Shown here: piece by piece, positions 41,241 to 52,370 of the stretch
Position numbering within the stretch: the first letter of the stretch is position 1
How the letters are laid out: each line of letters opens with the position of its first letter
DNA from: Pseudomarimonas salicorniae
GTDB lineage: Bacteria; Pseudomonadota; Gammaproteobacteria; Xanthomonadales; Xanthomonadaceae
Direction of reading: 5' to 3'
Assembly: GCF_023156535.1 (NCBI RefSeq)
Contig: NZ_JALNMH010000001.1
Span: 1-64,000 of the forward strand
DNA: 64,000 bases
The notes under the pieces: model-generated
Database searches by the model: none
The model's input: only the letters and a program-made list of their open reading frames with translations
What the model was told of the DNA's origin: nothing
Program-made: the position numbers and the translations under genes

Positions 41241-41782
41241 GCCTTCGTCCCCTGCTGCTCTGCCTGTTCCTGCCTGCCTCGCTGCAGGCGGCCAGCTGGC
41301 AGTCCGTCGAGCCCTCCACGCTGCGCTTCGAGGGCGCAGCGCAGGGCGAGTCCTTCGAGGGCGGCTTCGGGCAGTTCGAGGCGCAGGTCGATTTCGATCC
41401 CGAGAACCTCGCTGCCACCCGCTTCGAGGTCAGCATCGACCTCGGCTCGGCGGACAGCCGGAACAGCGAGCGCGACGAGCTCCTGCAGAGCGCGGAGTTC
41501 TTCGACGTCGGCAACCAGCAGCGGGCCCGCTTCGAGGCGCTCGGCGCCCAGGCCGAAGACGGCGGCTATGTGAGCCGCGGCACGCTCACGCTGAAAGGCC
41601 AGCAGCGCGCCGTGAACCTCCGCTTCCGCTTCACCCCGACCGCGGAAGGCGCCCGCCTCGAGGGCGAGGCCCTGCTCGACCGGACCGACTTCGGCATCGG
41701 CAGCGGTGACTGGGAGGACGCCGAAATGATCGACCACCAGGTCCGGGTGCGGACCGAACTCACACTGCGCCCGGCGGGTTGA
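41237..41782 (+). CDS. YceI family periplasmic protein (second)
   Basis: 181 residues with a signal peptide (LRPLLLCLFLPASLQA) and the YceI barrel: TLRFEGAAQGESFEGGFGQF, VSIDLGSADSRNSERDELLQ, EFFDVGNQQRARFE, LTLKGQQRAVNLRFRF, LDRTDFGIGSGDW. It overlaps cytochrome b561 by ATGA. Its 3' end overlaps the convergent DUF836 gene by 23 nt. Confidence 0.93.
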   Translation: MSLRPLLLCLFLPASLQAASWQSVEPSTLRFEGAAQGESFEGGFGQFEAQVDFDPENLAATRFEVSIDLGSADSRNSERDELLQSAEFFDVGNQQRARFEALGAQAEDGGYVSRGTLTLKGQQRAVNLRFRFTPTAEGARLEGEALLDRTDFGIGSGDWEDAEMIDHQVRVRTELTLRPAG

Positions 41783-41999
41783 TGCGCTGGCGAAGCTGGC
41801 CGGCATCGAAGGGCCAGTCCAGCTCGCCGCCGTCCGCGAGGCCCGAGAGCACCGGCACCCGCGTGCCATAGCGCGCCTCGAGGGCGGGATCGTCGTCGAT
41901 GAAGACGCTGTCGAAGTCGTTGAGTCCGGCCCGGGCCAGCTCGAGCAGGGCGAGGTCGCACAGGTGGCATTCGTCGCGCTGGTAGAGGATCAGCGGCAT
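41760..41999 (-). CDS. Glutaredoxin-like DUF836 protein
   Basis: 79 residues: MPLILYQRDECHLCDLALLE with a CHLC redox motif at 11-14, then VFIDDDPALEARYGTRVPVL, the cis-Pro segment. A small thioredoxin-fold protein of the DUF836/YruB-like group, probably a cytosolic disulfide reductase. The frame remains open far upstream, but the family fold begins at this ATG. Confidence 0.88.
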   Translation of the reverse strand: MPLILYQRDECHLCDLALLELARAGLNDFDSVFIDDDPALEARYGTRVPVLSGLADGGELDWPFDAGQLRQRINPPGAV

Positions 42000-42074
42000 G
42001 CAGCCGCCCCCCGGCTTGCGGAGCCCGGCCGCGCTGTCGACACTGCTGACTTTTCCTTCCACGGGCGTTTCCGC

Positions 42075-42770
42075 ATGGACGACTCCGGCAATCCCCTGTT
42101 GGCCTATTTCGAACGCAATCCCGGGCGCCTGATGCGCAAGTGGATGCACTACTTCGACGTCTACCACCGGCATTTTGCCCGCTTTCGCGGCCGCCCCTGC
42201 ACGGTGGTCGAGATCGGCGTCTACCACGGCGGCTCGCTGCAGATGTGGCGCGAGTACTTCGGCGAGCAGGCGCGGATCATCGGTGTCGACGTCAATCCGC
42301 GGCTGAAGCAGCTCGACACGCCGGGCGTCGAGATCCTCATCGGCGACCAGGCCAACCCGCAGTTCCTGCAGCAGCTGGCGCAGAAGGCCGGCCCGATTGA
42401 TGTTCTGATCGACGATGGCGGGCACACCATGCAGCAGCAGCTGGTCACCCTGCAGACGCTCTATCCGGCGCTGGCCAGCGATGGCGTAATGCTGGTCGAG
42501 GACACCCATACCAGTTACTGGCGCGACTACGGCGGCGGCCTGCGCAATCCGAACACCTTCATGGAGTTCTGCAAGCGCCTGATCGACGAACTGAACGCCT
42601 GGCACTCGCGCGACCCGAACAGCCTGGCGCCCTCGCCGTTCACCCGGATGACCCGCTCCCTGCACTTCTACGACAGCGTGGTGGTGATCGAGCGCGGCGA
42701 ACATCCGCAGCCCATTGAGAAGGAGACCGGCACTCCAAGCTTCGATCCAGCGCGGCCTGTGAACGAGTAG
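42075..42770 (+). CDS. Class I SAM-dependent methyltransferase
   Basis: 231 residues from the ATG at 42075. Family features are VVEIGVYHGGSLQMWREYFG (SAM motif I, acidic residue plus Gly-rich loop), IIGVDVNPRLKQ, LIGDQANPQF, and IDVLIDDGGHTMQQQ followed by LYPALASDGVMLVEDTHTSY. This resembles the macrocin/mycinamicin O-methyltransferase and cephalosporin hydroxylase-like group that often acts on sugars or surface glycans. No other glycan gene is close by, so the substrate is open. It is divergent from the DUF836 gene by 75 nt. Confidence 0.85.
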   Translation: MDDSGNPLLAYFERNPGRLMRKWMHYFDVYHRHFARFRGRPCTVVEIGVYHGGSLQMWREYFGEQARIIGVDVNPRLKQLDTPGVEILIGDQANPQFLQQLAQKAGPIDVLIDDGGHTMQQQLVTLQTLYPALASDGVMLVEDTHTSYWRDYGGGLRNPNTFMEFCKRLIDELNAWHSRDPNSLAPSPFTRMTRSLHFYDSVVVIERGEHPQPIEKETGTPSFDPARPVNE

Positions 42771-42893
42771 CCACAGCGCGCGGCGCATGAACGGCAGCCG
42801 GGCTCCGTACCCCGGCGCACTGCACCCGGCGGCGGGCTTTGCCCCAGAATGCCGGGTACGGCGACGGGAGGGACGTCGCAGGAAACCCAAGAC

Positions 42894-44273
<1,380 letters not shown>

Positions 44274-44288
44274 TCGGCCGGCAGGTTC

Positions 44289-44312
44289 GGGCGCGAAGTT
44301 CGCATTCGCCCC
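44289..44312. repeat. 24-bp palindrome after sdaA, copy of 4411-4434
   Basis: Matches the unit behind the ECF42 gene at 23 of 24 bases and lies 16 nt past the sdaA stop codon. Likely an mRNA 3'-end hairpin. Confidence 0.6.
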
Positions 44313-44320
44313 GGCCCCGC

Positions 44321-44387
44321 TGTAGGAGCCAGCTTGCTGGCGATAGGCGCCCCGGACGGAACGATCGCCAGCGAGCTGGCTCCTACA
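44321..44387. repeat. Inverted pair of GTAGGAGC-type REPs
   Basis: Left arm 44321-44344 (TGTAGGAGCCAGC, TTGCTGGCGAT) and right arm 44364-44387 are complementary at 23 of 24 positions around a 19-nt loop. It lies between the convergent sdaA and Omp85 genes and may also end transcripts. No gene is seen in 44274-44523. Confidence 0.85.
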
Positions 44388-44523
44388 TTCGGGTGTTGTG
44401 GAAGGTCTTCTTTGCGCCCTGAGCAGGCCCTCGTGACCGGCCACCTTGTCCGGTCGGCTGGCGCGCAGGGCAAGTCACGCCCGTTGCTCCGCCCGGTCCG
44501 ATCGGGGTGCGCGGATCCTTTGC

Positions 44524-45759
44524 CTAGTTGCTGCCGGCAAAGAAGCGACCGCCCCCTCCCCCGCGCAGGGGCCAGGCGTAGCCGATCTCGATCTCGGTAT
44601 TGACCAGCCAGGTCAGCCTGATGCGCAGGCCGAGGCCGACACTGGCGTGCGGGCCGCGTGGAGAGTCGGGCTCCAGGCTGGCCCCCGCGCCACCGAGCTC
44701 GGCCACGGCCAGTAGGCGCAGCCAGCGCCAGCGCAGTGGCCGCAGGTACTCCACGCCGACCAGCCAGTAATCCTCGCCGGCAAAGGTGTCGGAGTCGTAG
44801 CCGCGCAGGGTACTGGAGCCGCCGAGGAAGAAGGCGCTGCGGCTGTCGGGGCCGCCGCGACGCAGACCGCCCTCGCCGAGCAGGTGCAGGGTCTGGTGTT
44901 CCAGCTCGCCGAGCGGCAGGTAGCGTGCGTAGCGCAGCTGCAGCTGCTGGTAGTCGTAGTCCGAGCCGGGCCCGGCCCACTCGGCCCGGGCGCGGAAGCG
45001 CTGGCCGGTTTCGCTGTACAGGTGGAAGCGCAGATCGCTGTAGTCGGCCTCACCGACCAGGGCCAGGGCCCGGCCATCGTCGGGCGGGGCGCCTGGGCCA
45101 TCGGCCTGCTGGCGCTGGTGAAACAGGCCGCCGCCGACCGTCCAGCCGTGTCGCGGCACGCCGGTGCGCAGATCGCGCAGCACCAGCAGCTGGGCGCGGT
45201 CGAGGGTCTCGTCGAAGCCGCCATCCTCGGGTGGTCGGCGGCGCTCGATCCGCTCGACGCCGGTGTCCAGGCGGTAGCGGGTGCCGAACACGTAGGGCGC
45301 CGAGTAGCTGATCCGGGCGCTGCGCTCGCTTTCCCGCAGGCGGTCCTCCGGGAAGTCGCCGCGCTCCACATACAGGTTCATCGAATGGTTCCGGCCGCCG
45401 ATATTGCTCCAGCGCAGCTGCAGGCCGTAGCTCAGGTCGCGGTCGGAACTGGTGTCCAGACGGGGAATGGGCAGGATGTAGAACTTCTCGCGCACCCGGA
45501 CGATCAGGGCCACACCGCGGCCGGACTGCTCCTCGATCAGCTCGACCTCCCGGAACAGGCCGAGATCCTGGATCGCCTGCCGGCTGGCCTCGAGCAGGTT
45601 CGGATCGGCGGGATCGCCTACGCCCAGAGCCAACTCGCGGCGTATCACCTCCTCGCGGGTGACCTCATTGCCCTCGAAGCGGATCTCGACCACGGTGGGC
45701 CAGGCCAGCGCCGGCGCGGCGCAGCACAAAAGGGCAAGTCCCAGCAGCAGACGGCTCAT
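44524..45759 (-). CDS. Omp85-family outer-membrane protein with one POTRA domain
   Basis: 411 residues. A signal peptide (LLLGLALLCCAAPALA) leads to one POTRA domain (about 20-95: VVEIRFEGNEVTREEVIRRE, IQDLGLFREVELIEEQ), then a 16-strand surface-antigen barrel with the Omp85 loop motif STLRGYDSDTF. BamA has five POTRAs and TamA three, so this is neither; it is closer to small BamA-like proteins of unknown substrate. It overlaps the upstream membrane-protein gene by ATGA. A role in assembling or moving one specific envelope molecule is inferred. Confidence 0.88.
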   Translation of the reverse strand: MSRLLLGLALLCCAAPALAWPTVVEIRFEGNEVTREEVIRRELALGVGDPADPNLLEASRQAIQDLGLFREVELIEEQSGRGVALIVRVREKFYILPIPRLDTSSDRDLSYGLQLRWSNIGGRNHSMNLYVERGDFPEDRLRESERSARISYSAPYVFGTRYRLDTGVERIERRRPPEDGGFDETLDRAQLLVLRDLRTGVPRHGWTVGGGLFHQRQQADGPGAPPDDGRALALVGEADYSDLRFHLYSETGQRFRARAEWAGPGSDYDYQQLQLRYARYLPLGELEHQTLHLLGEGGLRRGGPDSRSAFFLGGSSTLRGYDSDTFAGEDYWLVGVEYLRPLRWRWLRLLAVAELGGAGASLEPDSPRGPHASVGLGLRIRLTWLVNTEIEIGYAWPLRGGGGGRFFAGSN

Positions 45760-46475
45760 GGCAGGAACCCCATGCGCAGGTCACGCCAGGCCCAGGCCCA
45801 GACGACGAACATCGCGGTCAGCCACAGGCCGAGCTGCCATTCGAGCAGGTTCTCCCAGCGATCCTTGACTGCCGGCGCCTCGATGAGGGCGCCCGTCGCC
45901 ACCGAGCCGAGCCCCAGGGCGAGCATGGACAGGGCCACCCAGAGCCAGTGCCGGCGCAGCCCGAACGCCTCCGGGGGCAGGGCGCGGAGCGAGACCAGCA
46001 GGGCGAGGTAGGTGCAGGCGAAGTAGACGGTGACACCGTAGCGGCGCAGGGTCCGGTAGATCTCGCCCTCGCTGCCCAGGTACACCGCGTAGAGACCGAG
46101 GAAGGCGGCGGCGATAAGGCCCAGCCCGGCCACCGCGCCAACCCCGCTCGCGCCGAGGCCACGCAGCCAGCGCTGCAGCAGCAACCAGCTCAGCGCCTGC
46201 AGCGCCGCGCAGGGCAACATCAGCATCTTGAACAGGTCGTTCCCCCAGCCATGACGCGCAGCCCGGCTGATCGAGAACCCGCCGTCGAGATAGGGCACGC
46301 CCGCCGGCACGTGACCGTCCCGGGCCGAGAGCCACCAGGCCAGGTGCACGGCGATCACCGGCAGCAGTGCGCACAGCGCCGGCAAGGGCCAGAGCGGAAG
46401 CTGGGCGGCGGTTCCCGTACTGGAGGGCAAGACGGCGCTCCGCGGCAGTGGGATCTGGCCATGATGCTTGCGCAC
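45756..46475 (-). CDS. Six-helix membrane protein, Frag1/DRAM-like
   Basis: About 239 residues if started at the GTG at 46475; the frame is open to 46577 and the start is uncertain. Six hydrophobic helices are visible, with YLDGGFSISRAARHG after the first, LMLPCAALQALSWLLLQRWL, and a last helix after NLLEWQLGLWLTAMFVVWAW. The pattern (short lumenal ISxxG-like segment after helix 1; EW before the last helix) resembles Frag1/DRAM/Sfk1 proteins, but this is a weak call. It is translationally coupled to the Omp85 gene, which suggests a joint function. Confidence 0.55.
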   Translation of the reverse strand: MRKHHGQIPLPRSAVLPSSTGTAAQLPLWPLPALCALLPVIAVHLAWWLSARDGHVPAGVPYLDGGFSISRAARHGWGNDLFKMLMLPCAALQALSWLLLQRWLRGLGASGVGAVAGLGLIAAAFLGLYAVYLGSEGEIYRTLRRYGVTVYFACTYLALLVSLRALPPEAFGLRRHWLWVALSMLALGLGSVATGALIEAPAVKDRWENLLEWQLGLWLTAMFVVWAWAWRDLRMGFLP

Positions 46476-46567
46476 TCTGCGGGGCGAAGCCAAGCCCGCT
46501 GCCGATATCCGGCCGTGGTTTGGTTCAGCTTTCGGGGCGCCCTGACGGAGCGCTCGGTCGAGGCGAC

Positions 46568-46612
46568 CCCCTCCCAACCTCCCCTACGGCGCAAAGCGCC
46601 GCAAGGGGAGGA
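46568..46612. repeat. Inverted copy of the 14281/14411 hairpin unit
   Basis: The minus strand reads CTCCCCTTGCGGCGC, TTTGCGCCG, TAGGGGAGGTTGGGAGG, close to the units at 14281-14320 and 14411-14450. The GGCGC/GCGCC and CCCCT/AGGGG parts can pair. Confidence 0.65.
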
Positions 46613-46620
46613 GCAAAGCC

Positions 46621-46697
46621 GGCCCTAGGCCCTAGGCCCTAGGCCCTAGGCCCTAGGCCCTAGGCCCTAGGCCCTGAGCCCTAGGCCCTGAGCCCTA
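46621..46697. repeat. Eleven tandem heptamers ending in the rodA stop codon
   Basis: Seven GGCCCTA units (46621-46669), then GGCCCTG, AGCCCTA, GGCCCTG, AGCCCTA (46670-46697). The last unit contains the rodA stop (TAG on the minus strand, 46695-46697), so the array is the immediate 3' untranslated region of the rod-shape operon. Seven identical copies indicate recent slippage. Confidence 0.95.
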
Positions 46698-47798
46698 CCC
46701 CATGAATTTCCGATGCGCGTGGATCGACATCACTACCCCGAAGCCGAGCAGGAGGGTCACCGCCGAGGTGCCGCCGAAGCTGAGCAGGGGCATGGGGACG
46801 CCGACCACCGGCAGCAGGCCGGCGACCATGCCGCCGTTGACCAGCACGTAGACCGAGAAGGCGAGGCCAATGGTGCCGGCCACCAGCCGGGACCAGGTGT
46901 CGCGGGCCATGGCGGCGATCCACAGGCAGCGGCCGACAATGAACAGGCACAGGGCCAGCAGCAGGACGATGCCGATCCAGCCGAACTCCTCGGCAAATAC
47001 GGCTAGGATGAAGTCGGTGGTGTGCTCGGGCAGGAACTCCAGTCGTGACTGGGTGCCCTGCCCCCAGCCCTTGCCGTCGAGGCCGCCGGAACCGACCGCG
47101 ATCTTTGACTGGATGATGTTCCAGCCCGCGCCCAGCGGGTCGCCTTCGGGGTCGAGGAAGGTGCGCAGCCGGTCGCGCTGGTAGTCGCGCAGGAACAGCC
47201 AGCCAAGGGGTGCGCTGGCCGCGGCGAGGACGCTGGCGAGGACGATCTTCCACCAGGCGATGCCGGCCAGGAACAGCACGAAGGCGCCACTGACCGCGAC
47301 CAGCAGGGCGGTGCCAAGGTCGGGCTGGAGCAGGATCAGCCCGGTCGGCATGCCGATCAGCAGGGCGCTGCCGCCGATCTCGATCCAGCGCGGCGGCAGC
47401 GCCCGATGGTGCAGCAGGGCTGCCACCACCATGGGCACCAGCAGCTTCAGGAATTCCGAGGGCTGCACGTAGACCACGCCGAGATTGAGCCAGTGGCGGC
47501 CGCTGCGCCCGGTGCCGAAGAGCGGAACGAGGGCGAGCAGCAGCAGGGCGCCGGCGAACAGCCAGGGCGTCCATTGGCGCAGCGTCCGCGGCGGGATGCG
47601 CGAGACCACCCACATGCCGGCCAGGCCGACCGCGAATCGGGCGGCCTGACTGAGCACCAGGTTTAGGTTTCCCGCTGCGGCGGAATGCAGGTTGGCGAGC
47701 GCGATGCCCATCAGCAGGATCAGGGCGACCGCCAGCGGCAGGTCGACGCGCGGCGTCGCGTAGTGGCGCAGCAGCGCCCACCATCGCCCCCCGTTCAC
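46695..47798 (-). CDS. rodA: Rod shape-determining glycosyltransferase RodA
   Basis: 367 residues, ten membrane helices of the SEDS family, with the landmarks YVQPSEFLKLLVPMVVAALL, LLQPDLGTALLVAVSGAFVL, FLPEHTTDFILAVFAEEFGW and LLSFGGTSAVTLLLGFGVVM. It polymerises lipid II together with PBP2 during cell elongation. It overlaps mrdA by ATGA and is the last gene of the operon; its stop codon begins a heptamer repeat array. Confidence 0.98.
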   Translation of the reverse strand: MNGGRWWALLRHYATPRVDLPLAVALILLMGIALANLHSAAAGNLNLVLSQAARFAVGLAGMWVVSRIPPRTLRQWTPWLFAGALLLLALVPLFGTGRSGRHWLNLGVVYVQPSEFLKLLVPMVVAALLHHRALPPRWIEIGGSALLIGMPTGLILLQPDLGTALLVAVSGAFVLFLAGIAWWKIVLASVLAAASAPLGWLFLRDYQRDRLRTFLDPEGDPLGAGWNIIQSKIAVGSGGLDGKGWGQGTQSRLEFLPEHTTDFILAVFAEEFGWIGIVLLLALCLFIVGRCLWIAAMARDTWSRLVAGTIGLAFSVYVLVNGGMVAGLLPVVGVPMPLLSFGGTSAVTLLLGFGVVMSIHAHRKFMG

Positions 47799-49639
47799 TG
47801 CCCGCCTCCGCGCGCCAGCCAGGCATCGAAGATGCGCCGCGCCACCGGCGCCGCGGCGCGTGAGCCCGACCCGCCGCTCTCGACGACGACGGCAAGCGCG
47901 ATGGTCGGTGCCTGCGCCGGTGCGTAGCCGATGAACAGGGCGCGATGGCGCAGGTGAAACGGCAGGCTGTCGAGGTCGATGGCCTCGTCGGTTCGCCGGC
48001 TGACCCGCTGTGCGGTGCCGGTCTTGCCGGCGATCAGATAGCCGGCATCCCTGGCTGCCTCGCGTGCAGTGCCGGTCGGCGAGTGCATCACCGCGACCAG
48101 GCCATCGCGCACCGCTTCGAGATGCTCTGCATGGAGCTGCAGATCGACTGGATCGGGGCGCGCTTCGACGATGCGCTCGCCGGAATAGACGCGCTGGGTC
48201 TCGCGGAGCAGGCGCGGCGTGCGCAGGCGCCCGTCATCGGCCAGGGCCGCGGTGGCGCGGACCAGCTGCAGCGGCGTGGTCACCCAGAAGCCCTGCCCGA
48301 TCCCTGCGATCACCGTCTCACCGAGGTACCAGGGTTCGTTGCGTGCGGCCTGCTTCCAGCCGCGGGTGGGCAGGATGCCCGAGGCCTCGCCGATCAGGTC
48401 GATGCCGCTCGGGCTGCCGAAGCCGAAGCGCGACAGGTAGCCGCTCATCCGGTCGATACCCAGCTCCACCGCGGCCTGAAAGAAGTAGGTGTTCACCGAC
48501 TGCGCCAGTGCCTCGCGAAGATCGACCCGGCCGTGCCCGCCGCGGCGCCAGTCGCGGTACTCGCGCTGCAGGCCGGGCAGCTTGTAGGCGCCGACCGAAA
48601 GCACGGTCTGCTCCGGACGCATTACACCGAGTTCCATCGCGGCGAGGCCGACGAAGGGTTTCAGGGTCGATCCGGGCTCGTAGCCGCCGAGCAGCGCTCG
48701 GTTGTACAGCGGCCGCGAGGGCACCTGCAGGGCAGCGTAGTCGCCGCGGCTGATGCCATTGACGAACAGGTTGGGGTCATAGCTCGGCAGGCTGACCAGG
48801 GCCAGCACCTCGCCGGTGCGTGGATCGATGGCCACGGCGGCGCCGTGCTGCCCTTCGAATGCGGCCACCGTGGCCGCCTGCAGCGCGGCGTCGATGCTGA
48901 GATAGAGGGTCTCGCCGCTTTCCGCCGGCTCTGCGCGCAGCACGCGAAGCACCCGCCCCTCGGCGTTCACCTCGACCTGCTCGAAGCCGACCTCGCCATG
49001 CAGGCGTGATTCGTAGAAGCGCTCGATGCCGGCCTTTCCGATATGGGTGGCCCCGGCATAGCGGTCGGGATCCAGCTCGGCGGCGTCCTGGCGGTCGATG
49101 CGCCCGACGTAGCCAAGCACGTGAGCGAAATCCGGCCCCTGCAGGTAGCGGCGGGTCAGGTAGGGCGCCACGTCGACGCCGGGGAAGCGGTGCCGGTTGA
49201 CCGCAAAGGCGGCGACCTCGGCCTCGGACAGGCGCAGCTTGACCGGAATCGGATGGAAGCGGCGCTGGCCGCGACGGGCATCGTGGAAGCGCTCCAGCTC
49301 GTCCGCGCTCAGCGGGATCACCTCGCCGAGTCCGGCCAGCGTGGCCTCCAGGTCCTCGACCTGCTCGGGCACCAGCTCCAGCCTGTAGGCGGGCACGTTG
49401 TCGGCCAGCAGCACGCCATTGCGGTCGTAGATGCGGCCGCGCGCCGGCACCAATGGGCGCAGCTTGATCCGGTTCTGGTCGGCGCGGGCGCTGAGCGCCT
49501 CGTGCTGGAGGATCTGCAGGGTGAAGTAGCGTCCGCCGAGCACGATCATCCCCAGCGTCACCAGCAACAGGCCGACCAGGGCACGCCGCTGGAACAGCGC
49601 CGTCTCGGCGAGTGGGTTCTTCATTCGCCGCTGCCGCAT
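47795..49639 (-). CDS. mrdA: Penicillin-binding protein 2 (transpeptidase)
   Basis: 614 residues. A short cytosolic start and a membrane helix (ALVGLLLVTLGMIVLGGRYF) precede the pedestal domain (VPARGRIYDRNGVLLADN) and the transpeptidase domain with GYEPGSTLKPF (active Ser about 324), SVNTYFF and KTGTAQ (about 545). It cross-links peptidoglycan in the elongasome with RodA. The start at 49639 (or 49624) follows mreD by 3 nt. Confidence 0.98.
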   Translation of the reverse strand: MRQRRMKNPLAETALFQRRALVGLLLVTLGMIVLGGRYFTLQILQHEALSARADQNRIKLRPLVPARGRIYDRNGVLLADNVPAYRLELVPEQVEDLEATLAGLGEVIPLSADELERFHDARRGQRRFHPIPVKLRLSEAEVAAFAVNRHRFPGVDVAPYLTRRYLQGPDFAHVLGYVGRIDRQDAAELDPDRYAGATHIGKAGIERFYESRLHGEVGFEQVEVNAEGRVLRVLRAEPAESGETLYLSIDAALQAATVAAFEGQHGAAVAIDPRTGEVLALVSLPSYDPNLFVNGISRGDYAALQVPSRPLYNRALLGGYEPGSTLKPFVGLAAMELGVMRPEQTVLSVGAYKLPGLQREYRDWRRGGHGRVDLREALAQSVNTYFFQAAVELGIDRMSGYLSRFGFGSPSGIDLIGEASGILPTRGWKQAARNEPWYLGETVIAGIGQGFWVTTPLQLVRATAALADDGRLRTPRLLRETQRVYSGERIVEARPDPVDLQLHAEHLEAVRDGLVAVMHSPTGTAREAARDAGYLIAGKTGTAQRVSRRTDEAIDLDSLPFHLRHRALFIGYAPAQAPTIALAVVVESGGSGSRAAAPVARRIFDAWLARGGGQ

Positions 49640-49642
49640 CGG

Positions 49643-50134
49643 TCAGACGTCGCGGTGGCGGGCGCGCAGGCGCAGCTGGTCGAGTAGCAGGAATACCCAG
49701 GGCCAGAGCAGCATGCCGACGACCGGTGAGATCCAGAAGTCGGCCCTGGGCACCCCCTCGCCGCTGGCCACCCGCACCGCAAGCACCACAACGCGGTCGT
49801 TGGCCAGCAGGACCAGCACCGCCAGCGCCTGCTGCGAGAGCGGGAAGAAGCGCAGTCGGGCTCGGAAGCGCAGCACGAGAAAGGCCAGGATGCACAGGCG
49901 CAGGGCCTGTTCGCCGAGCAGGGTGCCGTAGACGATGTCGGCGGCCAGCCCGACCAGGAAGGCCACGCCGAGCCCGAGTCGCTCCGGCGCCTCGAGCGCC
50001 ATGTAGATCACCAGCAGGCCGATCCAGTAGGGCTTGAAGCCGTCCAGCGGATCGGGAAACGGCACAAGCCCCAGCAGCAGGGCAGCGATGAGTGCACCGA
50101 GGAACAGCAGCGGACCGCTTCGCGGCCGGCTCAT
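49643..50134 (-). CDS. mreD: Rod shape-determining protein MreD
   Basis: 163 residues, five to six membrane helices. MreD features include FLGALIAALLLGLVPFPDPL, PYWIGLLVIYMALEAPERLG, GVAFLVGLAADIVYGTLLGE, and a hydrophobic C-terminal pair (ISPVVGMLLWPWVFLLLDQL). It overlaps mreC by ATGA, as usual in mreBCD operons. Confidence 0.95.
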   Translation of the reverse strand: MSRPRSGPLLFLGALIAALLLGLVPFPDPLDGFKPYWIGLLVIYMALEAPERLGLGVAFLVGLAADIVYGTLLGEQALRLCILAFLVLRFRARLRFFPLSQQALAVLVLLANDRVVVLAVRVASGEGVPRADFWISPVVGMLLWPWVFLLLDQLRLRARHRDV

Positions 50135-51096
50135 CGGCGGTCTCCCGAGGTGGGCGTCGCATCGCCGGCCGCAGCCGCAGCCGCAGGCTGCGCGGGCTCG
50201 GGATCCGGCAGCTCGGCCAGGCTGCGCGGGGGACCGACGTCCAGGGCATCGCTGGCCGGCCGGGTGCGAACCAGCAGCAGCTCGCGGCCGCGCGCCAGCA
50301 GGGCCGCCGGACGCGCCTCGGCGACCACGAACAATCGGGTCTGGTCCTGCTCCAGCCGGGTGACCGTGCCCACCGGCAGCCCGGCCGGGAAACGGCCGCC
50401 GAGCCCCGAGGTGATCAGCAGGTCGCCTTCGCGGATGTCCGCGCTCTGCGGGATGTTCGGGATGCGCAGGCGGTCCGACTCGCCGGTGCCGTAGGCAATC
50501 GTCCGCACGCCACTGCGTCGCACCTGCACCGGCACCGCATGGGCAGGGTCGGAGACCAGCATCACCGTCGCCCGCAGCGGGCCCGACTCGATCACCTGGC
50601 CGAAGACTCCGCCGGCGTCGATCAGTGCAGCGCCGGGCTCGATCCCGTCGCGCAGCCCCTCGTCGAGGAGGGCACGGTGACGGAAGGGATCGAGGTCGAC
50701 GTCGGCCAGGCTGACCAGACGCGCCTCCAGCTGCAGGCCGCGGGTCCCGCCGAGCAGCCCGCGAAGGCGCCGATTCTGGTTCTGCACGGCCTCAAGGCGG
50801 GCCAGCTGGGCCCGGGCCACCAGCAGCTCCTCGCGCAGCGTCTCGCGCTCCGCGTGCAGCTGCTGGCGATCGGCGGCGGCGCTGTAGACGTAGCGGGCCA
50901 GCGCCACCGGCGACTGGGCGATCCAGTACAGCGGTTCGGCCATCACCCCGAGCAGCTGCCGGGTGCGATCAAGGTAGCCGCCACGAAAATCGGTGACCAT
51001 CAGCACCACCGCCAGCAGCAGGTACACCAGAAGGCGGAGAGTGCCCGCGCCACCGTCCGAAAACAGCGGTGCGGAGGGCGCGGTGGCATACCTCAC
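50131..51096 (-). CDS. mreC: Rod shape-determining protein MreC
   Basis: 321 residues. A membrane helix (LRLLVYLLLAVVLMVTDFRG) is followed by a coiled coil (about 70-115: QQLHAERETLREELLVARAQ) and the periplasmic beta-barrel domains (DPFRHRALLDEGLRDGIEPG, VIESGPLRATVMLVSDPAHA, LLITSGLGGRFPAGLPVGTV). The last ~45 residues are rich in Pro and Ala. It bridges MreB and PBP2-RodA in the elongasome. Confidence 0.96.
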   Translation of the reverse strand: MRYATAPSAPLFSDGGAGTLRLLVYLLLAVVLMVTDFRGGYLDRTRQLLGVMAEPLYWIAQSPVALARYVYSAAADRQQLHAERETLREELLVARAQLARLEAVQNQNRRLRGLLGGTRGLQLEARLVSLADVDLDPFRHRALLDEGLRDGIEPGAALIDAGGVFGQVIESGPLRATVMLVSDPAHAVPVQVRRSGVRTIAYGTGESDRLRIPNIPQSADIREGDLLITSGLGGRFPAGLPVGTVTRLEQDQTRLFVVAEARPAALLARGRELLLVRTRPASDALDVGPPRSLAELPDPEPAQPAAAAAAGDATPTSGDRR

Positions 51097-51117
51097 GCGA
51101 TGGGCTCCCGGGTGGCG

Positions 51118-52314
<1,197 letters not shown>

Positions 52315-52370
52315 TTAGAATAGCGGGCTTGGCCCGGCGTCGGGGCCGTCAATATGAATCGGGAGTAAGG

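Noticed and set aside
42771..42893. Possible riboswitch before serine dehydratase
   Set aside because: Only 123 nt with no glycine-riboswitch or other aptamer pattern that could be recognised.
46621..46697. Heptamers as telomere-like repeats
   Set aside because: The array is internal and lies within an ordinary chromosomal operon flank; tandem slippage explains it.
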